From the IMG/VR virus record IMGVR_UViG_3300020020_000094, positions 1 through 40,923 of that record: a stretch of DNA of 40,923 nt; one strand, written 5' to 3'. The position numbers were made by a program, and so were the translations under genes. Positions 22,801 through 29,522 of the stretch are shown here, piece by piece. Origin of the DNA: a virus. The notes under the pieces are model-generated. The model worked only from the letters and a program-made list of their open reading frames with translations. It had not been told where the DNA came from and did not search any database. Position 1 is the first letter of the stretch. The number at the start of each line of letters is the position of its first letter.

Positions 22801-24318
22801 AATCGCAGTAGCCGATGTAGTCACGACACTCAACATCGCGAGACGCGCAGTCAAGGTAACGACAATCGTTTGCCAGAATGCTGCCGCCGTCGCCACAGCA
22901 TTATAAACGTTGGCTTGTGCAGCCGTAGCAAACGTCAACCCTGTCGTGACCGCTGTTGCTCTCGTTGAAGTAGTGTGAAACACGGATAGTGCTGTTACCC
23001 ATCCGTATGTAGCGGCTGTCGATGCTGTCGTAGCAGCGGCTGATGTTTTTGCAGCTATACCGAATCGATCCAGCAAACCAAACGTAGAGAAAATTGCACC
23101 CGACAGATTACCAAAAATATTGATGACAAGATCGAGTTTCGATACGAGTGCAGCCACAGGAGCCGCTACACCTGCTACACCAACACTAAATGCTCCAACA
23201 GCCAATGAGGCAGTCAGCGCCGTCTGTGTAATGCGTTGCAACCATTCAGGCATCGACTGCCATGCCGCAATGACTTCTTGAACGGCAGTCTTAACAAGCT
23301 GAAAAGCGAACTGCAAGGCATTCCATGCGAACTTCGCACCGGAAATTAGATTATTGGTGATCTGATAGCGATCATTAAAGGCCGCGAGTTCATTCCAAAC
23401 TTGAACTACCCAATTTTTGATTGTGCCAAATGCCTGTATAACGATTGGCCCTACACGAGCCACGGCATTCGCAAAATCATCGATCCATCGCAAAATACTT
23501 TCTTGAAGCGTTTGTGCCGTTCCTCCGAACGTCTCTGTAAACGAATCCTTGATCGTGGCAAACGCGTTACTGACTGCAAAAGACTTCGCGACCCCCTTCG
23601 AGAGATCATCGAACCAATTGCCCATCGCCACATTCGCCTGTTGAATCTGTTCCTTGAATGATAAAGCGGATTCTCCGGTCTTTTCCAGACGATCCCTAAA
23701 TGCCTGCATGATGGCATTCGCTCGCGCCTGTTGGATACCAGCTTGATTCAACTGCTCTCGCGTCGTACCGATGCTGGCCGCAAAATCTTTTTCAGCCTTT
23801 ACGAGATCAACAGTGATCCCGATACGCCGCAGCATCCGAGTATTGCCCTGCTGAACAGCCGTACTCAGTTGGCTCAACGACGTCGCCGCATCCGTGCCTG
23901 TGGCCTTCGCCATCTCACGAGCCGTCTTCGCCATGACATTCATATCAGCGGCAGAGACTTTGATACCTGAAGACAAGAGCTTCGTAGTGGATTGCATCAA
24001 CTGCATCGAATCCACTGTCCCGCGCAGACCTTCGTTCAACGCATTGAACATCGTAGCGCCCGTAGACCCTACAGTTTGTGCGAACGTATCGAATGCCTGT
24101 TCCACCCCAAGGATCGTAGACCCCTTCATCCCAAGAGTAACAATCGCTCCGATCATCGCACCAATCGCGCCGACGATAACGATAGATCCACCTAAGACGA
24201 CTCCGACCATCCCATCAAACGAGTCTGCAAATTGCTGAACTCTGTACGTCAGTACAGACAACTGACTAGACAGTTGATCTTCTAACTGAATATGGCCGGT
24301 AAGCGTCCCTATGTCCAT
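19810..24318 (-). CDS. Tail tape measure protein
   Basis: 1502 residues, the longest gene of the window, directly after the chaperone pair as expected. N-terminal hydrophobic stretch at about 35-65 (GGSIVIVGAIGAMIGAIVTL), long Ala/Gln-rich helices, a hydrophobic zone around 545-585 (LGTAILAVQYALIPLAIIWG), further coiled-coil helices, and a short folded C-terminus ending VEGRTLATVLVPSMRKEVKR then YKLARR. It sets tail length and is injected during entry. By the usual 1.5 angstrom per residue the tail would be roughly 220 nm (inference). Its C-terminal tail recurs in the small Tat-signal protein at 31889-32122. Confidence 0.92.
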   Translation of the reverse strand: MDIGTLTGHIQLEDQLSSQLSVLTYRVQQFADSFDGMVGVVLGGSIVIVGAIGAMIGAIVTLGMKGSTILGVEQAFDTFAQTVGSTGATMFNALNEGLRGTVDSMQLMQSTTKLLSSGIKVSAADMNVMAKTAREMAKATGTDAATSLSQLSTAVQQGNTRMLRRIGITVDLVKAEKDFAASIGTTREQLNQAGIQQARANAIMQAFRDRLEKTGESALSFKEQIQQANVAMGNWFDDLSKGVAKSFAVSNAFATIKDSFTETFGGTAQTLQESILRWIDDFANAVARVGPIVIQAFGTIKNWVVQVWNELAAFNDRYQITNNLISGAKFAWNALQFAFQLVKTAVQEVIAAWQSMPEWLQRITQTALTASLAVGAFSVGVAGVAAPVAALVSKLDLVINIFGNLSGAIFSTFGLLDRFGIAAKTSAAATTASTAATYGWVTALSVFHTTSTRATAVTTGLTFATAAQANVYNAVATAAAFWQTIVVTLTARLAMLSVVTTSATAINKVVTASYGAMAAAMTYVNSTALVMGVRMTLAGITTTVAGRAAGVAGVAWLGLGTAILAVQYALIPLAIIWGAWEFGKWIAGFDSVKKGLLSVLQYLPLVGEQARRAKQAMDEFRVSAAEWEEIKPSAGWRSFDPIVAALEDRMVAVGKQAGMTSDQIDQFVRTSVERLRDLKDNGTSAVGALSAQLMALQSVSGIAPQVFSRMADEARRLEKEGAKLPDNLKQLITLLPAVGLAATQTGDGFIKGSTAAEDFSKKIADLKKSFANVASGFTDDAAFTKAFEGLSPSQRANPEVQAQLVPNIDKLIAGHKDLVSGMQDVRFATQQAQIALAAKDKVVLEAYNLTLSQIDGLKRLGLSETEIAGNYDVSTAALQKRIAVLQEAAQLEQNNQSFMAAYLAQEEKARERITQEQLAGNRAVQSAKEKLDDYVMQSTASTTDYQIKQIRERATAEMVAMASTKATEKQKQEFYTLTADLAEKQISRIGVNYDQMVAVSKRTLFDQAARARETYERMARDPENYSKKTIEQFRKIADAAEREFLGIKTMSEKVYSAMGDVAEILDAIPGKFAEIGAMAARAGQAIMENLAEGDWIGALIAGATAAVGIFTKLFGGVSKEVQEARDEVDKFGEGLSNTLTEAQKLEAGGVKWKETVIAVRDAYLLVGKTVSEAERVVTALWDTSNPARSLAARKEIEINMALAKNVTAVRSLVQEYLGAGRTIPAALQAGIDKLVRMGQLTAENATAILGLQQTSVPAFADVQAAAERYGIVVETLGNQVQGLKITEIANQVVSDWELMELAGADMNVVMEGMQDEILELITNAQKFGTALPAAMKPIIERMDTAGYFTDEFGNKLVDVSQLTFAETLEEKIQRIVDAMILLADVITDKVGGALDNIGNKTVSPRIAPRYEGPSQPSEPSETEDPIYAAGGRAAARVINFSPRGSDTIPAMITPGEKIVPRHEADQQAGGGTAIIEVEGRTLATVLVPSMRKEVKRYKLARR

Positions 24319-24327
24319 CGAGGCCCT

Positions 24328-24762
24328 CTACGGAGTCTTCATGGCGGCACGCGCCTTATCGAGCGCGTCTTGCTCTTGCGAACCTACTTCAATCACTTTT
24401 GGCACAGCAGGTCCGTCACTCGCCATCGCCGCTGCCCACAGTTGCATAATCCTAAATTGCTGATCTGCCGTCTGCTTCTGTCTCTTCTTCTCATCGTCCC
24501 CATCGAACTTCAGCACGAAATCTGAGATCGGGAGGGCTTTCTGATCCTTCCCACGATTGATGTTATAAAGAATCTGAACTATCGATGCGATTCGATAATC
24601 TGTTCTGTCTTCACCAATCATTGGATACAGTTCATCGAAGTGCTCCCACCCACGGAACTGTTTAGCGGTGATAGCTCGGAGAATGTCCCGCTCTACGTTG
24701 ACCTTCCCGAGCCTCACCGCTAACTTATGCGCAAAGAGACGCCGTGGTGATCTCTTCAGTCT
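24328..24762 (-). CDS. Tail assembly chaperone, frameshift (T) region
   Basis: Read as the -1 continuation of the preceding chaperone: about 144 residues from the slip point. HKLAVRLGKVNVERDILRAI followed by TAKQFRGWEHFDELYP matches the T-type chaperone pattern (W-xx-F/Y near the start of the domain). Only a GTG at 24717 without a good ribosome binding site could start it independently, and the frame is open from the slip site to 24328. The fused G-T product binds the tape measure and delivers it to the tail tube protein. Confidence 0.8.
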   Translation of the reverse strand, partial: RLKRSPRRLFAHKLAVRLGKVNVERDILRAITAKQFRGWEHFDELYPMIGEDRTDYRIASIVQILYNINRGKDQKALPISDFVLKFDGDDEKKRQKQTADQQFRIMQLWAAAMASDGPAVPKVIEVGSQEQDALDKARAAMKTP

Positions 24763-25118
24763 TTTTTTGCTTCGGCGTCCTGCTTCACGTTCATGCCATT
24801 CAACTTCAGGATCTCTTTAACAATCCGTTCCGTGATGTTATGGCGCATCGTTCGGAGCTTCTGGAGATCTGTGGGCTGTCCAATCCTCTTCCCGTCTTTA
24901 TCAACGAGACTCTTCTGGATCAGACGAAGACCAGCCGTACGCTTTGCTTCTCCCTCGTTCGCTTCGGACCATTCGATCATGTCTCCAGCATTGACCGAAC
25001 CGATCCGAATCTTCTTACCGGGCTTGAAGCCATCGATTACGGCATACTCGACCTCACTCGCACCGTCGGAAACCATTTCGTCAACCGAACCATAAATCTG
25101 TTCTACTTCTGTCGTCAT
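24756..25118 (-). CDS. Tail assembly chaperone, G-like
   Basis: 120 residues from ATG 25118 (AAAGGGGAACGAT ribosome binding site); an ATG-like start at 25172 would add 18 residues reading through the leader hairpin. PGKKIRIGSVNAGDMIEWSE, GLRLIQKSLVDKDGKRIG and IVKEILKLNGM match the siphophage G-type chaperone family. It ends at TGA 24756, just past the A-run where ribosomes can slip into the T frame. Made in excess over the fusion. Confidence 0.85.
   Translation of the reverse strand: MTTEVEQIYGSVDEMVSDGASEVEYAVIDGFKPGKKIRIGSVNAGDMIEWSEANEGEAKRTAGLRLIQKSLVDKDGKRIGQPTDLQKLRTMRHNITERIVKEILKLNGMNVKQDAEAKKD
24762..24768 (-). promoter_or_regulatory. Programmed -1 ribosomal frameshift site
   Basis: On the - strand the sequence GC-AAAAAAA-G is read as GCA AAA AAA GAC TGA in frame 0. 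A -1 slip on A-AAA-AAA enters AGA CTG AAG and then the T-type chaperone frame, which is open throughout. Seven A plus the immediate stop and the conserved G/T gene pair make this a standard siphophage frameshift signal. Confidence 0.85.
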
Positions 25119-25162
25119 ATCGTTCCCCTTTATAAGAGAACAATCATGAGGCGAAATTACCT
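25119..25162 (-). promoter_or_regulatory. Duplicated leader module, copy before the chaperone gene
   Basis: On the - strand: a TGAGG-TAATTTCG-CCTCA hairpin, eight bases, CTCTTATAAAGG, then the ribosome binding site and ATG. The same order and nearly the same bases occur before the tail tube gene (25831-25881). It may be a translational enhancer or RNA-stability hairpin; TTATAAAG could alternatively be part of a phage promoter. Confidence 0.55.
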
Positions 25163-25375
25163 CAGGATACAAATCTTCCCCACACAGATTAGTGCTAGTC
25201 TCCTCTTACATGACGCGCCCTGAGACTAGCAGAGGGAGCACGTCACGCTGCGTGGGACAGAAGACACAGATTACAATTGCTTAATCTGTGGTAAAATTCC
25301 CCCACGGGGTCTAGAAGTCAAAGTCTGACCTGTCCAGAAACCCACTGCGTGGAAGCGTTCGTTTGACTCTAGACT
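25140..25375 (-). ncRNA. Strongly structured intergenic region between tail tube and chaperone genes
   Basis: Four stems seen directly (positions on the + numbering): 25309-25322 with 25362-25374 (GTCTAGA-A-GTCAAA with TTTGACTCTAGAC, 13 bp with one bulge, enclosing CCAC-TGC-GTGG); CACAGATTA 25265-25273 with TAATCTGTG 25282-25290 (9 bp); TGCTAGTCTC 25193-25202 with GAGACTAGCA 25222-25231 (10 bp); TGAGG/CCTCA 25147-25164. CACAGATTA occurs a second time at 25183-25191, giving the 25282-25290 arm two possible partners. None is followed by a T run. It may set the ratio of tube protein to chaperones by RNA processing or attenuation, or be an independent RNA. Confidence 0.5.
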
Positions 25376-25386
25376 CCTATCTAAAA

Positions 25387-25830
25387 CTACACGCCGATCA
25401 AAACGTTGTTGATCACCATACGACCCGAGAATCGAATGCTGACGTCTGCCGTAGAGAGTCCATCCACAGGGAGCACGATATTGTTGACAGACTTCACCTG
25501 TCCGCTCGCGGTCCATGTGTTGACCAGATCCGGAAAGACCATCCGGAATCCGTCAACAGGAACCGGATTCGTCGTCGCCGCCTTGATCAACCCGGTGAGG
25601 TGATCGTGTGTACCATCGGAGGGCAGGAAGTTCATCTTGATCGTGAACAAATCCCTCCGTAGGACGCCTAGAACGTAGGCATCAATGTTCTTGTTATGAT
25701 CCAACGCATCGAACTCGTTGTGATCAAAACCTGGCATGGTGATGTCGCCAACCTCTGCGATCTCCGTGAACGTGGTCGGCGTGGCGATTGGAGCACGATA
25801 GATATGTGCTCCATGTCCGCTGAGTGGCAT
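25387..25830 (-). CDS. Major tail tube protein
   Basis: 147 residues. GHGAHIYRA, FTEIAEVGDITMPGFDHNEF, DALDHNKNIDAYVLGVLRRD and VNNIVLPVDGLSTADVSIRFSG match the pattern of siphophage major tail proteins (initial EVGDI strand, D-x-T/L-DH motif, final beta hairpin). Its length, a strong AAAGGAGAA ribosome binding site, a leader hairpin, and a long structured region downstream agree with a highly expressed gene. It lies between the tail terminator and the chaperones as expected. Confidence 0.88.
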   Translation of the reverse strand: MPLSGHGAHIYRAPIATPTTFTEIAEVGDITMPGFDHNEFDALDHNKNIDAYVLGVLRRDLFTIKMNFLPSDGTHDHLTGLIKAATTNPVPVDGFRMVFPDLVNTWTASGQVKSVNNIVLPVDGLSTADVSIRFSGRMVINNVLIGV

Positions 25831-25881
25831 GCGCTTTCTCCTTTATAAGAGAGTGCGACCGTTGAGGCTAAATTACCTCAG
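25831..25881 (-). promoter_or_regulatory. Duplicated leader module, copy before the tail tube gene
   Basis: On the - strand: TGAGG-TAATTTAG-CCTCA hairpin, eleven bases, CTCTTATAAAGG, AGAAAGCGC and ATG. It matches the module at 25119-25162. The hairpin starts at the TGA of the tiny reading frame 25878-25952, so translation of that frame would reach the hairpin base. Confidence 0.55.
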
Positions 25882-25952
25882 GAGGGTTGCTTCTCTATCC
25901 GTTTGTCTAACATTGGTAGCCCCACGCTAGTTGTGTTAGCCATGCCATTCAT
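25878..25952 (-). CDS. Possible 24-residue peptide before the tail tube gene
   Basis: Starts by an ATGA overlap with the end of the tail terminator-like gene and reads MNGMANTTSVGLPMLDKRIE then KQPS, ending in TGA at the base of the leader hairpin. Such a tiny coupled frame could be a leader peptide for the tube gene or chance. It has no homology I recognise. The AGCGTGGGGCTA inside it recurs at two other places in the glycosyltransferase cassette. Confidence 0.3.
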   Translation of the reverse strand: MNGMANTTSVGLPMLDKRIEKQPS

Positions 25953-26356
25953 ACTGACGGTTCTTTCTCTGCTTCAATGTTGAATACGATCAACACACGT
26001 TCAAGAGCATCAAGTCCCATAGTGTCAGTTGGTTCTTGTCGAGCCGTAATGCTTTGATAAAATGTGCCACTCAACGCCGTGTTGTACACTCCGTCGAGTG
26101 CAATGTATGCGGCATTTGCCATCGCAAGAGCGATATTATATTTCTTCGCTCGTACAGCAATCTGTGCCGTCGGTCTTTGAGTATTCGCCGTATCCTTATT
26201 ATGAATACGAGTTGGAGCAGTCCCACCTGTCGCTGTCAACGACAGATAGGGTCCATCTCCTGGTGGAATAATGGCACGAGGCCCGAGGAAGATATTAGAG
26301 CCTTTTGTGCCGACTCCTTGAGCCACAAGTCTGTTGGCGATCTCGTCGAGAAACAT
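25949..26356 (-). CDS. Tail terminator / minor capsid protein
   Basis: 135 residues from ATG 26356 (TAATG overlap with the tiny zinc protein). DGPYLSLTATGGTAPTRIHN, QRPTAQIAVRAKKYNIALAM and ANAAYIALDGVYN match the phage minor capsid / tail terminator family (Minor_capsid_3-like) encoded between gp10-type and tail tube genes. It caps the tail tube and joins it to the head. The position supports the call. Confidence 0.75.
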   Translation of the reverse strand: MFLDEIANRLVAQGVGTKGSNIFLGPRAIIPPGDGPYLSLTATGGTAPTRIHNKDTANTQRPTAQIAVRAKKYNIALAMANAAYIALDGVYNTALSGTFYQSITARQEPTDTMGLDALERVLIVFNIEAEKEPSV

Positions 26357-26454
26357 TATCGTTGACACTCCCAGCAACGGTTGTCGTCAGGAACATCACA
26401 ATCGACACGAAAAAACCGTACTCTACACGTCAGACAGATAATCCATTTCCACAT
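26356..26454 (-). CDS. 32-residue zinc-ribbon-like protein in the neck genes
   Basis: MWKWIICLTCRVRFFRVDCD then VPDDNRCWECQR. CLTC and CWEC with an extra Cys form a compact zinc-binding candidate. Both ends overlap neighbours exactly (TGATG at the start, TAATG at the end) between the gp10-like and terminator-like genes, so it is very probably translated. Similar tiny zinc ribbons are sometimes seen near GT genes; here its role is unknown. Confidence 0.6.
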   Translation of the reverse strand: MWKWIICLTCRVRFFRVDCDVPDDNRCWECQR

Positions 26455-26864
26455 CAGAGTTTCACCTTGTTCAAATCAACACGATCTGCAAGTCTCTGAG
26501 CCATGAATGCACGACTTTCGTTCAACACCGATTCCATGAATTTCCATTGACCGACCGGATGGAAAGCGTCCGGATTCTCGTGCACGAAGATCGCGTATGG
26601 TGCTTCTGCACCTGTGGCGATGGTCACAGAAATCGACCGTCCACGTCTCTCTGGTTCCTCCGCATGAATCGAGTTGCGAAGCTGACCGGGATGAGGAGCC
26701 TTCGCATATGGATAGAATTGGTTCGGCCTCGTATCCACAGGCGTACGCTTTTTCATCTCCGTCACTTCAATCTGCGCCTCTTGATAGAGTGCCGCAGCGA
26801 CGTGATCGGGGAACCGCCTCGCTAACGTCTTCAATCGCGCAACCATCTGAGACGTGCCTTTCAT
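26454..26864 (-). CDS. HK97 gp10-like neck / head-tail joining protein
   Basis: 136 residues from ATG 26864, which overlaps the stop of the glycosyltransferase gene (TGATG). ARRFPDHVAAALYQEAQIEV, KKRTPVDTRPNQFYPY, PGQLRNSIHAEEP and GAEAPYAIFVHENPDA are the features of the HK97 gp10 family: basic N-terminal helix, TPVDTG-like turn, L-R-x-S, and YAxxVHE. It normally follows the head closure gene directly, but here 6.9 kb of other genes lie between. Confidence 0.85.
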   Translation of the reverse strand: MKGTSQMVARLKTLARRFPDHVAAALYQEAQIEVTEMKKRTPVDTRPNQFYPYAKAPHPGQLRNSIHAEEPERRGRSISVTIATGAEAPYAIFVHENPDAFHPVGQWKFMESVLNESRAFMAQRLADRVDLNKVKL

Positions 26865-28105
26865 CAGACTGCAACCTCCTTCGCCTTCAAGTCTTGCCAA
26901 ATCTCCGTTGGTGTCTCAGTCTTTTCGGCAAACAATTCGTCTAATGTCTCGATCCATCGATCACCGATGTTCGACCATCGATAGCGATCTTCGGACATAC
27001 GCGCAAGTCCGTAGTCTGCAACTACTTTTCTGTGGTCTTTCTCGCGATACATTTTCTCTAACGCAGCGATGAACATCTTCTCATCTGCCACGCCACCGAT
27101 CACATTGACACTCGGAGAAAACGACTGAGGAGCCGTAGACGTGCACGGAATCAGCATCGCAGCCCCACGCGCCCACTCTCCGAGCGCAGACCAATCCGGG
27201 AGGATACACGGCACACCACACGCCATTGCCTCCATCGCCGTAAGTCCCATCCCTTCACCTTGCGTCGTCGAGATGAGCACATCGAAGCAGTTATACACGT
27301 CTCGCATGTCTTCATCGGCTTTCCCGTAGAACGGTTCGGGAACGTAGATGACGACCTTATCGAGCACTCCGTAATATCGGCAGAGACTCTCGATGTTGAG
27401 GCTGCAATCGCCAGTCGGCGCGGAGTGCAGGAACAATCGCGCATCCTTCACGCGAAACGCATGGACCCACTCTGCGAAGTACTTGATCGTCAAGTCCCAT
27501 CGTTTCCGTGGTTGATTGCGATTCACGTTGCCAATAATAAACTTGTCCTTCAACACGCCGACCTTCTGACGATCCATCGCACCTTCACGCGCGACTGGAT
27601 AAAACACGTCTGTATCAACGCCGAGTGGAATCACCTTCGCGGCTCCAGTGTAGCCACCCTGCCGTGCTTCGGATTCTGCAAAGTCCGTCCAAAACACCGC
27701 GAGATGCAGATCTTCGATCCAACTGCCGGTGAAGTTCTTCCCATCCACCGCGATAGCCCCAATCACGGGAATCGCCGCTGCCGTGGGTGACTCGTACTCG
27801 TGGTTCGCCTTCTTCTTGCGCAACGCATTGAAGTAGTAAGGGAAGTACCACCCGTCCTGTTGAATGACAATCACGTCCGGCTGTACGACATCGCACATCC
27901 ACAGCAATCGGCCCACACCAAACGCATCGCCACCAGCCGCTGCCGTGTAGACAGGATATGGAACCGTCGCCGGATCTCCGCGATGATTGATACCAAGCAC
28001 AGTCACATCGTAACGAGGATGCACACGACTGAGAATTTCGCGCGTCGCGCGGCCGAAACCACTCGGTACTTCCGGACTATCTCCGACAAACAATACTTTC
28101 TTCAT
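26864..28105 (-). CDS. GT4-family (GT-B) glycosyltransferase
   Basis: 413 residues from ATG 28105 (GGGG nine bases before it). N-terminal Rossmann domain with VLFVGDSPEVPSGFGRATRE; the linker has IPLGVDTDVFYPV; the C-terminal domain has FIIGNVNRNQPRKRW and GEGMGLTAMEAMACGVPCIL, the E-x7-E motif that binds the nucleotide-sugar. Predicted cytoplasmic retaining transferase. It is the last gene of the cassette and overlaps the gp10-like gene. Confidence 0.9.
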   Translation of the reverse strand: MKKVLFVGDSPEVPSGFGRATREILSRVHPRYDVTVLGINHRGDPATVPYPVYTAAAGGDAFGVGRLLWMCDVVQPDVIVIQQDGWYFPYYFNALRKKKANHEYESPTAAAIPVIGAIAVDGKNFTGSWIEDLHLAVFWTDFAESEARQGGYTGAAKVIPLGVDTDVFYPVAREGAMDRQKVGVLKDKFIIGNVNRNQPRKRWDLTIKYFAEWVHAFRVKDARLFLHSAPTGDCSLNIESLCRYYGVLDKVVIYVPEPFYGKADEDMRDVYNCFDVLISTTQGEGMGLTAMEAMACGVPCILPDWSALGEWARGAAMLIPCTSTAPQSFSPSVNVIGGVADEKMFIAALEKMYREKDHRKVVADYGLARMSEDRYRWSNIGDRWIETLDELFAEKTETPTEIWQDLKAKEVAV

Positions 28106-28121
28106 AACTTTTAGCCCCACG

Positions 28122-28313
28122 CTAAAGACTTACTATATTGTGATCTGAATACTTGTTGCGCTCATCTTCCACCGTTAAGAGCATTCGCCATATACCAGTA
28201 AGACGAAGCATCTCATTCTCGCCATCAACATCCTCCGGACATCCACCACAAATAAGACACCACCAGATATTTGGCGAACCCTCGAACCACCGACGTTGAC
28301 CACATCGGCACAC
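28122..28313 (-). CDS. Small zinc-ribbon protein in the glycosyltransferase cassette
   Basis: 63 residues from GTG 28313, with GAAGGGA seven bases before. CRCGQRRWFEGSPNIWWCLI then CGGCPED shows CxC, CxxC and a further Cys, a zinc ribbon. The rest is helical (MLRLTGIWRMLLTVEDERNK). Lies between two glycosyltransferase genes. Confidence 0.6.
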   Translation of the reverse strand: MCRCGQRRWFEGSPNIWWCLICGGCPEDVDGENEMLRLTGIWRMLLTVEDERNKYSDHNIVSL

Positions 28314-28329
28314 TGGATCCCTTCAACGA

Positions 28330-28860
28330 TCACGTATTGTGTCCCAAGAGCGCAATGATCTCAGGACGCCAAATATATTCTTCCGGTTTCCACGCAGACG
28401 TTTCTAAAAACTTGCAGTCACCTCCGACAAACGACTCCCACTTCCCGAACTTCTCTTGCTCGTTCGGAAGAAAGAACATCGGTGTCCCAACATTTCCGCA
28501 TCGAATTTCTCTGTCAGCCCACAACGTGATGCCGTTTGGGAATCGCATCCTGAAAATCGCCGGACGGCCCGGTGTCCAATCGATAACACTCTGCATCAAT
28601 TTGCGAGTTCCCGGAACGTATACATCGTCATCGTCAATATGCGCAATGTACTGACCCTTCGCATGAGGAGTCGCGATATTCCGCTCTGTGTGCCCCCAAT
28701 CCTTACCGGGCTCACAATCGACATAGCTCACTCGTGGATCGTTGACTCTGAAGCAATTGCTGACCATCAGAATCTCGTCACCGGGATACGTTTCAATCGA
28801 TTGTAGTGTCTTCGCTAATGACGCTCTACCGACTGTCGGAACGATGAAGGTGACACTCAT
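28330..28860 (-). CDS. GT2-family (GT-A) glycosyltransferase
   Basis: 176 residues, short for the family. TFIVPTVGRASLAKTLQSIE is the GT-A N-terminal strand and helix; GQYIAHIDDDDVYVPG is the metal-binding DxD region; GNVGTPMFFLPNE follows. Probably uses a nucleotide-sugar for an unknown acceptor. ATGA-coupled to the GT upstream. Confidence 0.85.
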   Translation of the reverse strand: MSVTFIVPTVGRASLAKTLQSIETYPGDEILMVSNCFRVNDPRVSYVDCEPGKDWGHTERNIATPHAKGQYIAHIDDDDVYVPGTRKLMQSVIDWTPGRPAIFRMRFPNGITLWADREIRCGNVGTPMFFLPNEQEKFGKWESFVGGDCKFLETSAWKPEEYIWRPEIIALLGHNT

Positions 28861-29522
28861 CTCGCAATCTTCTCGATCCCAAACGCTTCTTCAAGTCCGT
28901 ATTTCTCAGCATAGTTCCGCTGAGCGATCAAAAACTTTCGGTGATGCTCAAGCGTCTCCAAATGGCTAGCGACTTCTAATGTGCCGCTCTTGTGATGGAT
29001 AACTCCGCACTTCACTTCCTCAGCATCTGCATTCCTCGGCTTCGTGCCTCGACCATCAAGCCTCTGAAGGTAATCTTCATCCTCGTAGTAGCCGTATCCG
29101 GGGGAGATCATCTCGTCAAATGTGCCAATCTTTTCCACGCAGCTATCACGAAGCACAAAACACGAGAACCCACACCCTCCGGCCCATATAAGATCCGCTT
29201 TCGATGCAAGCAACAGTTCTAGTGATTCCGGCGCGAACGTGATGTCATCGTTCACGATCACACGTTCTTCCGGAACGTGCTTGATAAACCAGTTCCACGA
29301 TTCAGCGACCCCAAGAGGTTTCGCTGGCGTATGGACCTTGATCGTGATATCAAAGTCACCAAGTGCATTCATCAACGCAGTCTGATTGCGACCATTGTTG
29401 ATAATGTAGTAATTGTCCGGGCGCACGTTGCTTGCGCGACATGACTTGACGAGTTCCCTCAATAGATCGTACCGTTTCAACACCGGAACACAGATGTTGA
29501 TTGGCTTTTGCCCCACGCTCAT
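28857..29522 (-). CDS. GT2-like glycosyltransferase
   Basis: 221 residues. INICVPVLKRYDLLRELVKS opens a GT-A fold; ERVIVNDDITFAPESLELLL holds the DxD equivalent (NDD); GYGYYEDEDYLQRL fits the ED motif for the catalytic base. Codons 2-6 (AGC GTG GGG CAA AAG) are near-identical to the leader of the GT4 gene. ATGA overlaps on both sides. Confidence 0.82.
   Translation of the reverse strand: MSVGQKPINICVPVLKRYDLLRELVKSCRASNVRPDNYYIINNGRNQTALMNALGDFDITIKVHTPAKPLGVAESWNWFIKHVPEERVIVNDDITFAPESLELLLASKADLIWAGGCGFSCFVLRDSCVEKIGTFDEMISPGYGYYEDEDYLQRLDGRGTKPRNADAEEVKCGVIHHKSGTLEVASHLETLEHHRKFLIAQRNYAEKYGLEEAFGIEKIAR

Noticed and set aside
24328-24717. Independent gene starting at GTG 24717
   Set aside because: No ribosome binding site, and the frame is open back to an ideal slip site in the preceding chaperone gene.
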